From Candidatus Bathyarchaeota archaeon (GTDB lineage: Archaea > Thermoproteota > Bathyarchaeia > Bathyarchaeales > Bathyarchaeaceae), in NCBI GenBank assembly GCA_020346825.1, contig CP070791.1:363182-369061 (forward strand): DNA of 5,880 bases, in the 5' to 3' direction. Of the stretch, positions 1 to 5,007 are shown in pieces. The position numbers were made by a program, and so were the translations under genes. Below the pieces are notes generated by a model that was not told the origin of the DNA, made no database searches, and saw nothing but the letters and a program-made list of their open reading frames with translations. The number at the start of each line of letters is the position of its first letter. The stretch's first letter is position 1.

Positions 1-467
1 ACTTCAAGTAGGTCACGGCCAAAGACAGTGCGATTCGGGTCACTGGGATGCACCGAATGTTTCCACGAGGTAACCCCACCGATCGGGAGCTTAGAGAGGA
101 TACCCACGTCTATAAGACGCGGGTCATTACCCTCGACCAAGACACAATATTGGTATGAATCCTGGCCAAGGTGTTCGCGATTAAACTGATGTATAGTATC
201 AAGGTCTTCAACCTCTTGAATCGCCAATACGTCGACGTTCATATCCTTGATACGCTCTACGATCTTCTCTGTCTCTGTCGCCTTCTTTCCTTTCACAAGG
301 CTACCCATGTATGTGCGTATCTTCCATATTTCGGCATGGCCGAATTCATACTTCAAGTCACCATCTAAAGTTCCTCCGTCAATATCGATGATTTCGTCAA
401 TCTTACCCTTGAAATTGTATTGTGAAAAAAGGTTTCTCAGGTTGAAAGTCCCAACGGTCACTTCCAT
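1..467 (-). CDS. Endonuclease/exonuclease/phosphatase (EEP) superfamily protein, N-terminal part (3' end outside window)
   Basis: The reverse strand reads open from an ATG at 467 to the left edge, giving about 155 residues with no stop. The N-terminus MEVTVGTFNLRNLF carries the Asn of EEP motif 1 (about N9). LAIQEVED at about 81-88 supplies the metal-binding Glu (E85). NDPRLIDVGILSKLPI at about 114-129 and FGRDLLEV at the truncated end are also typical of the DNase I-like fold. The family includes metal-dependent nucleases and phosphodiesterases that hydrolyse DNA, RNA or phosphoester substrates; the substrate cannot be told here, and the C-terminal catalytic Asp/His residues lie outside the window. 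No signal peptide is evident, so a cytoplasmic protein is likely. The start is supported by GGAG at 478-481, 10 nt upstream; another ATG at 475-477 is out of frame. An insert of about 40 residues between motif 1 and the Glu motif looks hydrophilic. The fold assignment is firm and the function is open. Confidence 0.85.
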   Translation of the reverse strand, partial: MEVTVGTFNLRNLFSQYNFKGKIDEIIDIDGGTLDGDLKYEFGHAEIWKIRTYMGSLVKGKKATETEKIVERIKDMNVDVLAIQEVEDLDTIHQFNREHLGQDSYQYCVLVEGNDPRLIDVGILSKLPIGGVTSWKHSVHPSDPNRTVFGRDLLE

Positions 468-477
468 CGAGTTTCAT

Positions 478-484
478 CTCCTTT
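478..484 (-). promoter_or_regulatory. Shine-Dalgarno site of the EEP gene
   Basis: The reverse strand reads AAAGGAG here. Its GGAG lies 10 nt ahead of the ATG at 467 and decides between that start and an out-of-frame ATG at 475-477. Confidence 0.55.
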
Positions 485-528
485 CCAATTTCTAGGCTAA
501 CATAGAGTGCTGCTTCTTTATGATTTTT

Positions 529-538
529 GGCACGTGCC
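529..538. repeat. 10-bp perfect palindrome GGCACGTGCC
   Basis: A perfect GC-rich palindrome with a CACGTG core, about 62 nt upstream of the EEP start. It could be an operator or a small hairpin. No T-run follows it on the minus strand, so a terminator is not supported there. The function is unknown. Confidence 0.35.
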
Positions 539-610
539 CCTTTAGTGGAGATCATAAGCTGCATTTGATGCGCGCGCCCCTCTTTTTCTGATTTAGCAAC
601 TTGTAATGGT

Positions 611-694
611 TCATAAATAGAAATATGTTCGCGCGCGCGTGCGCAAGGCTAGGGTAAGCAACATCATGATGATGACAAATAATACTTTCCTCAA
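611..694 (-). CDS. Candidate 27-residue hydrophobic peptide (signal-peptide-like or small membrane peptide)
   Basis: On the reverse strand a strong Shine-Dalgarno (AAGGAGGTG, 701-709) is followed at 8 nt spacing by a TTG codon (692-694). It opens a frame beginning LRKVLFVIIMMLLTLAL and ends at TGA (611-613). The peptide has a basic N-terminus (R2, K3), a hydrophobic core of about 14 residues, then an Arg-rich stretch (RTRAR) encoded by an alternating CG tract, and a short aromatic tail. This is the layout of a signal peptide or a single-span membrane peptide. No family is recognised. It could be a genuine small protein, a leader peptide, or the start of a secreted-protein gene broken by slippage in the CG tract: the neighbouring frame continues open past the tract to 552. 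No TATA box could be assigned with confidence. The main support is the ribosome-site spacing together with the hydrophobic pattern. Confidence 0.35.
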   Translation of the reverse strand: MRKVLFVIIMMLLTLALRTRARTYFYL

Positions 695-700
695 TCCTAT

Positions 701-709
701 CACCTCCTT
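701..709 (-). promoter_or_regulatory. Strong Shine-Dalgarno-like site
   Basis: The reverse strand reads AAGGAGGTG, the best match to the 16S rRNA tail in the window. It lies 8 nt (GGAGG to TTG) ahead of the TTG at 694 that opens the hydrophobic peptide frame. Its strength in an otherwise non-coding stretch is the main reason to take that small gene seriously. Confidence 0.45.
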
Positions 710-783
710 CTTCCTTTTGGTGATCTCCGCTTACTATTCCATTCAAAAGTTGTATCAAAGATTTGTGAAATATTTCTATGTTG

Positions 784-814
784 AATCTAATTTAGATTAT
801 CTGTATTAAATTAG
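784..814. repeat. Overlapping AT-rich inverted repeats
   Basis: AATCTAATTTAGATT (784-798) is a perfect palindrome with 7-bp arms around one central base. Its CTAATTT (787-793) can instead pair with AAATTAG (808-814) across 14 nt. The two hairpins exclude each other. The location upstream of the small peptide gene suggests either a regulatory site or ordinary AT-rich promoter DNA. Confidence 0.35.
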
Positions 815-935
815 TACTGAACAATGTGAACCAGAAGCAAATGACACGCTCACCTCTTGACTAGATATGGATGGAGCATGACATAATGTATCAAAACAAG
901 CAACTGTACGCGGGCTCTGCGCGCGCATATATCTT

Positions 936-951
936 TTGCATAATTATGCAA
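936..951. repeat. 16-bp perfect palindrome over the nucleotidyltransferase stop codon
   Basis: TTGCATAATTATGCAA is a perfect palindrome of 8-bp arms with no loop. It covers the TAA stop (944-946, minus) and the last Ala codon of the nucleotidyltransferase. It abuts an alternating purine-pyrimidine tract (918-932). It could be a protein-binding site or a transcript-end structure. No clear T-run follows on the minus strand. Confidence 0.5.
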
Positions 952-1960
952 TAATCATGTGATCCGAAACCTTGTTTCCCAGAAGCAACCTGAAGTGTTC
1001 ACAAGTTCCCTCTTTTTGCAGCCTTTCAACTTTACCCTGCGCAATCACAACCTCACCGCTTCTAGCTTGTTCACAAAACCTTCCTCGAAAAGACACGATC
1101 TCCTCGATCGATTCAACATGAACTCCTCTAATAACTTTCACGTCGTCAATTTTGTAGGAGCAAGGGGTGAAGATAGCTTCGGAATCGTCTACCACCTTGG
1201 CTCTGATTTTTGTGTAGCCAACTGATTTGTAGAGAATTGTGCCATACTTTTCTTCAATTTCGTTCCAGTCTTTCACAAAGCGTATGAAGTAGTCCCTTTC
1301 CATAAACTTCCCCTGCAAAACCTTTCGTGATTCTGTTCGAACGAAATTTTCGAAAGAAGTAACTGTGTCTTTCGAACGAAAATCGAACAACGTTCTCAGC
1401 TCATCCTGGCCATAGCGTTTCACATTGCTTTCATCATCCTCCAGCAAAGACTTCAAAGCTGAGTAGACCTTGTAACCGGGTTTGGATCCGTAGATTACTG
1501 GGTCGATGTCAGAACCAGGAGTGTGAAGTCCTACTAGGATAGAGCCTGAAATTCCCAGTTTGTTCCAAGGAACATTTGCGGCTTTTTTCAAGATTTCAGT
1601 GAACAACAATGCTTGGCTTTCTGTCTTGTCCAATACTTCTCTATAGCGCAGATCTCCCAAATGATCAATGGGCTGGTAATGCTTCCTCACGTTCTCAACT
1701 GGAACCACACAAAGATACTCGTTGAATACCGGATCGTACACCAAGTATTTTGGAAAAAGCTGCCTCAGTACAGAATAACGTTCAGAGAGGGCGTAAACCT
1801 TTCTGTATCTATTTTCGTCTTTTTTTCGGGCACCGTTTGAGTCAGGGACATAACGGAGAAAAGCTACAATTCTACCAGGAGGATGAACTAGTCCCTTAAC
1901 ATCGAAGAAAACGCGATCAGTTGTCTCAAGTAGATCACCTTCGCGGGCTTTGGCTTTCAT
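944..1960 (-). CDS. Polymerase-beta-type nucleotidyltransferase domain protein (archaeal, COG1665-like)
   Basis: A complete 338-residue protein. The central motif GISGSILVGLHTPGSDID (136-153) is the minimal nucleotidyltransferase signature, with Gly-Ser (139-140) followed by the metal-binding pair D151 and D153. Such enzymes transfer a nucleotide from an NTP to an RNA, protein or small-molecule acceptor; the acceptor is unknown here. The N-terminal part (about 17-40, FFDVKGLVHPPGRIVAFLRY) and the C-terminal part (about 263-312, with IFTPCSYK and VSFRGRFCEQARSGEVVIAQGKVE split by a linker) look like conserved family-specific domains, the latter beta-rich. I recall this arrangement from archaeal proteins annotated only as predicted nucleotidyltransferase. 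The ATG lies 16 bp after the stop of the upstream membrane-protein gene, so the two are probably co-transcribed. No strong Shine-Dalgarno precedes it, which fits translational coupling. The protein appears soluble. The superfamily call is firm, the role unknown. Confidence 0.8.
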   Translation of the reverse strand: MKAKAREGDLLETTDRVFFDVKGLVHPPGRIVAFLRYVPDSNGARKKDENRYRKVYALSERYSVLRQLFPKYLVYDPVFNEYLCVVPVENVRKHYQPIDHLGDLRYREVLDKTESQALLFTEILKKAANVPWNKLGISGSILVGLHTPGSDIDPVIYGSKPGYKVYSALKSLLEDDESNVKRYGQDELRTLFDFRSKDTVTSFENFVRTESRKVLQGKFMERDYFIRFVKDWNEIEEKYGTILYKSVGYTKIRAKVVDDSEAIFTPCSYKIDDVKVIRGVHVESIEEIVSFRGRFCEQARSGEVVIAQGKVERLQKEGTCEHFRLLLGNKVSDHMIIA

Positions 1961-1976
1961 TCTAATCTACTTTACA

Positions 1977-2906
1977 CTACAGTTTTCTATGGAACAATCC
2001 TGATCTACGAAGAGCGAGAACTAGCCCGACTCCAAAAACTGTGGCAATTGCAGTAAAAACCAGTCTTTCCACTACAGAAACTGGCATAACCGTCATGAAG
2101 AGCGTTGGAACGTGCGGCAAATCTTCAAGTGGAAAAACTATGTCAATAAGGCCTATGAAAGCAAGGTTCCCAATCATGTGATCCGCTATTATGCCACAGT
2201 AATTTGCCAAACAGACAGCAACCACAAAATTTTCCTTTCCCTCTTCACCCCCAAAAACCCCGTGCAATATTAGAATGCCACCAAGAAAGTACAAGGGAAG
2301 AGAAAGGTAGGAAAGGACCTCTACGCTACCCAAATAGGGTTTGGGAAGGACATAGGCCAAAACCACAACTACAATGCCCAAGAGAATGTAGTTTGGTTTA
2401 ACATTCCATCCTTTTCGTGTTGTTTCATCACTTTTGAAAGCGGTTGCGATATGACCTCTGACGACTAAGATTGCCAACAGCCCTGAGATATGAAACATCG
2501 GATAAAGTAAAGCTTGTTGGCCTACCCATGTTGCGTACCATCCCAAAATCAATAAACCAAGGATAATTGCAGCTGTTGCCCATCCTGGAAAACTTCGACT
2601 GCTTGAGCTATATTTTCTCTGCGTAAGCAATCCCGCAACCAACGCCGAAACCGCTGGACTGAAGGATGTGAAAACAGAAAACCAACTGTTAGCAAGAACG
2701 ATGCCCCCGATAAAAGCAGCCAAAAAACCCAAATATGGCCCAATAATCAACCCGTAAATTGGTGCTAGTGCGGCATCGAATTTGATTTGTGAACCAGAAA
2801 GGCCGACAATAGGGAAGCCTGGGAGGACCCTGATTACAACCACGGATAGAGCCGCAAAAACTGCGACAAAGGCTACGTCACGGGCTGAAAGTTTTAGCCA
2901 GTTCAT
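1977..2906 (-). CDS. ECF-transporter S-component-like integral membrane protein
   Basis: A 309-residue, strongly hydrophobic protein with about 8-9 predicted membrane segments (roughly 11-28, 46-68, 83-95, 109-126, 132-150, 173-187, 198-216, 226-256, 266-299). The N-terminal section resembles substrate-binding S components of energy-coupling-factor importers. It starts ARDVAFVAVFAALSVVVIRV, with an AxxxA pattern (A15-A19) of the kind that contacts EcfT, then IKFDAALAPIYGLIIGPYLGF. The C-terminal PVSVVERLVFTAIATVFGVG is also typical. S components bind vitamins or metals at the outer face. Usual members have about 180-200 residues and six spans, so this one is enlarged, mainly in the middle (about 100-225). 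No EcfA or EcfT gene is in view, so it would have to share a module encoded elsewhere, or act alone. It is the first gene of a likely operon with the nucleotidyltransferase. The substrate cannot be read from the sequence. Confidence 0.65.
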   Translation of the reverse strand: MNWLKLSARDVAFVAVFAALSVVVIRVLPGFPIVGLSGSQIKFDAALAPIYGLIIGPYLGFLAAFIGGIVLANSWFSVFTSFSPAVSALVAGLLTQRKYSSSSRSFPGWATAAIILGLLILGWYATWVGQQALLYPMFHISGLLAILVVRGHIATAFKSDETTRKGWNVKPNYILLGIVVVVLAYVLPKPYLGSVEVLSYLSLPLYFLGGILILHGVFGGEEGKENFVVAVCLANYCGIIADHMIGNLAFIGLIDIVFPLEDLPHVPTLFMTVMPVSVVERLVFTAIATVFGVGLVLALRRSGLFHRKL

Positions 2907-2956
2907 ATCCTTTACCCATTAACATTTTTTGAAGTTGTGTAATTTTTTACACTCGA

Positions 2957-2964
2957 TATATAAG
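2957..2964 (-). promoter_or_regulatory. Archaeal TATA box for the S-component/nucleotidyltransferase operon
   Basis: The reverse strand reads CTTATATA, an exact match to the archaeal TATA consensus YTTAWAWA. It ends about 50 nt upstream of the ATG at 2906, which would put transcription start near 2930-2937 and leave a short leader. No good purine-rich BRE is evident next to it. The core TATATA is partly symmetric, so use on the plus strand cannot be excluded, although it is far (about 120 nt) from the CitG start. Confidence 0.6.
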
Positions 2965-2983
2965 CATATCTATTATCAAACTA

Positions 2984-2993
2984 TCTTCGAAGA
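2984..2993. repeat. 10-bp palindrome TCTTCGAAGA in the divergent promoter region
   Basis: A perfect palindrome lying between the two divergently transcribed units, about 20 nt upstream of the minus-strand TATA box. Its position would suit an operator for a dimeric regulator. There is no second copy in this interval, so support is weak. Confidence 0.3.
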
Positions 2994-3073
2994 CAACATG
3001 CCAAGCAGCCTAGCGCATGTCTGCATAAGGTTATTAGACTTCTTTTCACAGAATGACGATATAGCGTAATCTT

Positions 3074-3080
3074 GAGGTCA
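3074..3080 (+). promoter_or_regulatory. Shine-Dalgarno site of the CitG-family gene
   Basis: GAGGTCA, whose GAGGT lies 8 nt ahead of the ATG at 3087. It decides the start in favour of that ATG over an in-frame TTG at 3072 which overlaps this site. Confidence 0.6.
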
Positions 3081-3086
3081 ACCGTC

Positions 3087-4040
3087 ATGAGGGTCAGCAT
3101 AAATACAGAAACAGCAGAATACGCTTCCAGATGCTTGGAACTGGCTATCCTCCTGGAAGTCAGCGCTTATCCCAAGCCTGGAAACGTCCATAGAACTGCT
3201 GATTTCCGAGAGACTAGGTATGAACATTTTTTGGCTTCAGCTGTTGCGGTAGCGCCCCACTTCAGAAGAGCTGCTGAACAGGGAACTCTACTCTCTGAGG
3301 GAAAGATAGGTCCAGTCGACGTTGGAATTGGAGCAATAATTAAGGAAGCTGTTAAAAGTGTTAGTGTATGGCAGAGCAATGGGAACACACTTTTGGGAGC
3401 AATAATCTTGCTTTCGCCAATAGCAGCTGCAGCTGGAATGTTTCACGGGGAAAAGTTTTCCTCTTCCAAGCTCAGAAGAAACATAAAGGTCATCGTTGAA
3501 TCCACCACACCCATAGATGCGGCAAACGTTTACGACGCTATTCAAATCGCTAAACCAAGTGGTTTGAGAAAAGCCCCGAAACTCGACATAACTGACCCAA
3601 CTTCTAAACAGAAAATCGTTGACGAACAAGTTGCTCTCTTTGAAGTGTTCAAGATCGCTTCCACATATGATTCCATTGCATCTGAGTGGGTAAACAACTA
3701 CCCCATCACCTTTGACCTGGGTCACCCATATTTTATCAGACAACTTAAAGAGACAACAAACGTAAATACCGCAACAGTTCACACCTTTCTGAAAATTCTC
3801 TCCGAAGTCCCAGACACATTCATCGCTCGAAAAGTAGGTCTAGCCACGGCAGAGGAAATCTCAGCTGAGGCTAAGCACGTGTTAAAAGAGGGTGGGTTAA
3901 CGACTGCATCTGGAAGAAAGCTCCTTCTCAAGTTCGACGAAAAACTCAGGGATCCAGCCCATAAACTCAGCCCAGGAACGACAGCTGACATCACAGAAGC
4001 GGTACTGGCAACCAGTATCCTAAATGGATACAGACCCTAG
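3087..4040 (+). CDS. CitG-family protein (triphosphoribosyl-dephospho-CoA synthase family)
   Basis: A 317-residue soluble protein. PKPGNVHR (29-36) followed by DFRETRYEHFLAS (39-51) is the family signature. NGNTLLGAIILLSPIAAAAG (98-117) and the C-terminal SPGTTADITEAVLATS (295-310) are the other conserved blocks of the all-helical CitG/MdcB fold. In bacteria CitG makes 2'-(5''-triphosphoribosyl)-3'-dephospho-CoA from ATP and dephospho-CoA, the precursor of the prosthetic group of citrate or malonate-type lyases/decarboxylases. No citrate lyase, citX or malonate decarboxylase gene is in this window, and archaeal homologues often occur without them, so the actual product is uncertain. The start was chosen at ATG 3087 because GAGGT sits 8 nt upstream; an in-frame TTG 15 nt earlier overlaps that site. 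The gene is divergent from the S-component operon and is followed by mobB on the same strand. The family call is firm, the reaction inferred. Confidence 0.85.
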   Translation: MRVSINTETAEYASRCLELAILLEVSAYPKPGNVHRTADFRETRYEHFLASAVAVAPHFRRAAEQGTLLSEGKIGPVDVGIGAIIKEAVKSVSVWQSNGNTLLGAIILLSPIAAAAGMFHGEKFSSSKLRRNIKVIVESTTPIDAANVYDAIQIAKPSGLRKAPKLDITDPTSKQKIVDEQVALFEVFKIASTYDSIASEWVNNYPITFDLGHPYFIRQLKETTNVNTATVHTFLKILSEVPDTFIARKVGLATAEEISAEAKHVLKEGGLTTASGRKLLLKFDEKLRDPAHKLSPGTTADITEAVLATSILNGYRP

Positions 4041-4052
4041 AGACTCTTGCGC

Positions 4053-4058
4053 TTTTTT
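4053..4058 (+). terminator. T-run after the CitG-family gene
   Basis: Six consecutive T residues preceded by GC-rich TTGCGC, 12 nt after the stop. Archaeal RNA polymerase can terminate at such T-tracts without a hairpin. A single run of six is modest, so read-through into mobB is possible. Confidence 0.35.
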
Positions 4059-4086
4059 CGGTTCATGCTAGGAGTTGAACATCCTA

Positions 4087-4096
4087 ATTTAAATTT
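4087..4096 (+). promoter_or_regulatory. Possible TATA element for mobB
   Basis: AATTTAAATTT lies about 40-50 nt ahead of the mobB ATG, the distance expected for an archaeal promoter with a short leader. It is an AT-rich near-match to the TATA consensus rather than a precise one. Together with the T-run upstream it suggests mobB can be transcribed on its own. Confidence 0.35.
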
Positions 4097-4117
4097 CAGA
4101 AACTTTCTAATACGCAA

Positions 4118-4123
4118 GAGGAG
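4118..4123 (+). promoter_or_regulatory. Shine-Dalgarno-like site of mobB
   Basis: GAGGAG, 12 nt ahead of the mobB ATG at 4136. The spacing is slightly long, but no better start codon lies nearer. Confidence 0.45.
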
Positions 4124-4135
4124 CGAGAAGATAAC

Positions 4136-4849
4136 ATGCTAATTGTTGCTGTTGTCGGAAGCAAAAAATCAGGTAAAACCACTGCTGTAGAAACCCTGGT
4201 CAACGGGCTAACAAACAAAGGATACAAAGTTGCTACTGTTAAACACATACCCGAAACCCACTTCACAATAGACGCCAAAGGCAAAGATACGTGGAGACAT
4301 TCTAGGGCCGGAGCCCAAACCGTCATGAGCGTAGCACCTAAGGAACTAGCGCTCATCAAGAAAGTTGACACAACTAAATACAGCCTAAAACAGATAATTG
4401 CGGGATGTAGAAATGATGCGGAGATAATAATCCTTGAAGGTTTTAAGAAGCTAGTTGGGCAAAATCCGCAGGTGCCAAAAGTAGTGGCTGCCAAGACAAC
4501 CAGCGAAGCTCTCGGGGCTTCAGAGCACTACACCTCTATCCTATCTTTTGTAGGCCCCATTCAAAAGGAAGCTACGAAACTAAAAATCCCTTACGTTGAC
4601 GTATTGAAAGAACCTGAAAAACTGGTGAACCTTGTAGACCACGAGGCCGCAGTTCTTGATAGAAGAAGACGGAAACGCAAAGAATATGTGAGAATCGAAA
4701 TTGATGAACGCGTTCTATCTTTGAATCCCTTTGTTCAGGAGATTATAAGAAACACCATTGTTGGAATGATATCAACACTGAAGGGCGCAGCCTTCAAAGA
4801 AGAAAAGAAGATATCAATTACTATTAAAAGCTCGTCCAACGGCAATTGA
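4136..4849 (+). CDS. mobB: MobB, molybdopterin-guanine dinucleotide biosynthesis P-loop GTPase, with C-terminal extension
   Basis: A 237-residue protein. The N-terminal VVGSKKSGKTT contains the Walker A loop (G8 to T15, K14). KH at 36-37, the block THFTIDAKGKDTWRHSRAGA (41-60) and IIILEGFKK (97-105, with E101) are standard MobB motifs. In bacteria MobB binds GTP and assists MobA in attaching GMP to molybdopterin; in archaea it likely serves molybdenum or tungsten cofactor maturation in the cytoplasm. After the core (to about 172) a basic linker RRRRKRK leads to a C-terminal segment of about 55 residues with LNPFVQEIIRNTIVGMISTLKG (195-216, read across two blocks) and a final beta-like KKISITIK. 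I recall similar tails in other archaeal MobB proteins. The start ATG has GAGGAG at 4118-4123, 12 nt upstream. No MobA or MoeA gene is in the window. It converges on the AAA ATPase gene. Confidence 0.85.
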   Translation: MLIVAVVGSKKSGKTTAVETLVNGLTNKGYKVATVKHIPETHFTIDAKGKDTWRHSRAGAQTVMSVAPKELALIKKVDTTKYSLKQIIAGCRNDAEIIILEGFKKLVGQNPQVPKVVAAKTTSEALGASEHYTSILSFVGPIQKEATKLKIPYVDVLKEPEKLVNLVDHEAAVLDRRRRKRKEYVRIEIDERVLSLNPFVQEIIRNTIVGMISTLKGAAFKEEKKISITIKSSSNGN

Positions 4850-4850
4850 A

Positions 4851-4972
4851 GTCGCGTGGCCTTTCTGGGGTCTAGAAAGACAATTGCTGAAAGTTGCTCA
4901 AGAGAGAAAGGAGTTTTCAGCTACTGCAGAAGGAAAATGTTGTTTTCTAAACCTTTCCAAGGACCACGCAAC
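4851..4972. ncRNA. Candidate structured RNA or long inverted-repeat element between convergent genes
   Basis: The 5' arm GTCGCGTGGCCTT (4851-4863) pairs with the 3' arm AAGGACCACGCAAC (4959-4972): 12 pairs with one C-A mismatch (4853/4970) and one bulged A (4963). Inside, GCTGAAAGTT (4886-4895) pairs with AGTTTTCAGC (4912-4921) as ten pairs, two of them G-T, around a 16-nt loop. GGAAAA (4932-4937) pairs with TTTTCT (4943-4948) around TGTTG. CTTTCT (4861-4866) could pair with AGAAAG (4874-4879), competing with the base of the outer stem. The result is a closed multi-branched fold that starts 2 nt after the mobB stop and ends 35 nt before the AAA ATPase stop. It has no 5S rRNA, tRNA, SRP, RNase P or C/D-box hallmarks that I can see. 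The strand is undetermined. Alternatives are an unusual bidirectional terminator or a small element with inverted termini. Confidence 0.45.
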
Positions 4973-5007
4973 CAGAACCGAATTTTGGTGTCTCACCTCT
5001 TTGAATG

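Larger units (their letters stand above)
485..943. other. Long intergenic region with CG tracts and palindromes
   Basis: About 460 bp separate the EEP gene start from the nucleotidyltransferase stop, both on the minus strand. No tRNA, rRNA or conserved protein was recognised. The stretch is AT-rich overall but is interrupted by three alternating CG tracts (568-577, 630-645, 918-932). It also holds a GGCACGTGCC palindrome (529-538), a GAAATATTTC palindrome (767-776), an AATCTAATTTAGATT palindrome (784-798), and a candidate short peptide gene (611-694, minus). No convincing TATA box for the EEP gene could be fixed; the A-rich stretch AAAAATCATAAAG on the minus strand, at about 515-527, is the best but weak candidate. 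Confidence 0.6.

Noticed and set aside
171..495. Two short plus-strand open frames
   Set aside because: They lie antisense to the EEP protein, whose motifs are clear; they are by-products of that gene's codon pattern.
552..758. 68-residue open frame on the minus strand
   Set aside because: It is hydrophilic with no recognisable fold, and the strong Shine-Dalgarno lies inside it rather than before its start. The hydrophobic peptide frame at 611-694 explains the signal better.
849..858. CTCACCTCTT, repeated at 4992-5001 (Shine-Dalgarno-like on the minus strand)
   Set aside because: Neither copy is followed by a start codon with a sensible frame: the first gives about 12 codons, the second no properly spaced start. 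Likely coincidence.
1336..1383. Repeated 11-mer TTCGAACGAAA, 35 nt apart
   Set aside because: Both copies lie in the coding sequence of the nucleotidyltransferase, encode ordinary Phe/Arg/Ser codons and have no third copy; probably chance.
3072..3086. Upstream TTG start for the CitG-family gene
   Set aside because: The TTG overlaps the Shine-Dalgarno GAGGT that is correctly spaced for ATG 3087, and family homology begins after that ATG.
3288..3782. 164-residue minus-strand open frame
   Set aside because: It is antisense to the well-supported CitG-family gene, Cys-rich without pattern, and has no ribosome site.
4061..4080. GTTCA...TGAAC pair resembling a tRNA T-arm
   Set aside because: The loop is 10 nt, there is no acceptor, D or anticodon arm around it, and no TTCRA-type loop.
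4851..4972. Element as 5S rRNA, tRNA or C/D-box RNA
   Set aside because: Length and outer stem recall 5S rRNA, but the conserved internal 5S sequences are missing. There is no tRNA T-loop, and no C box (RTGATGA) pairs with a D box.
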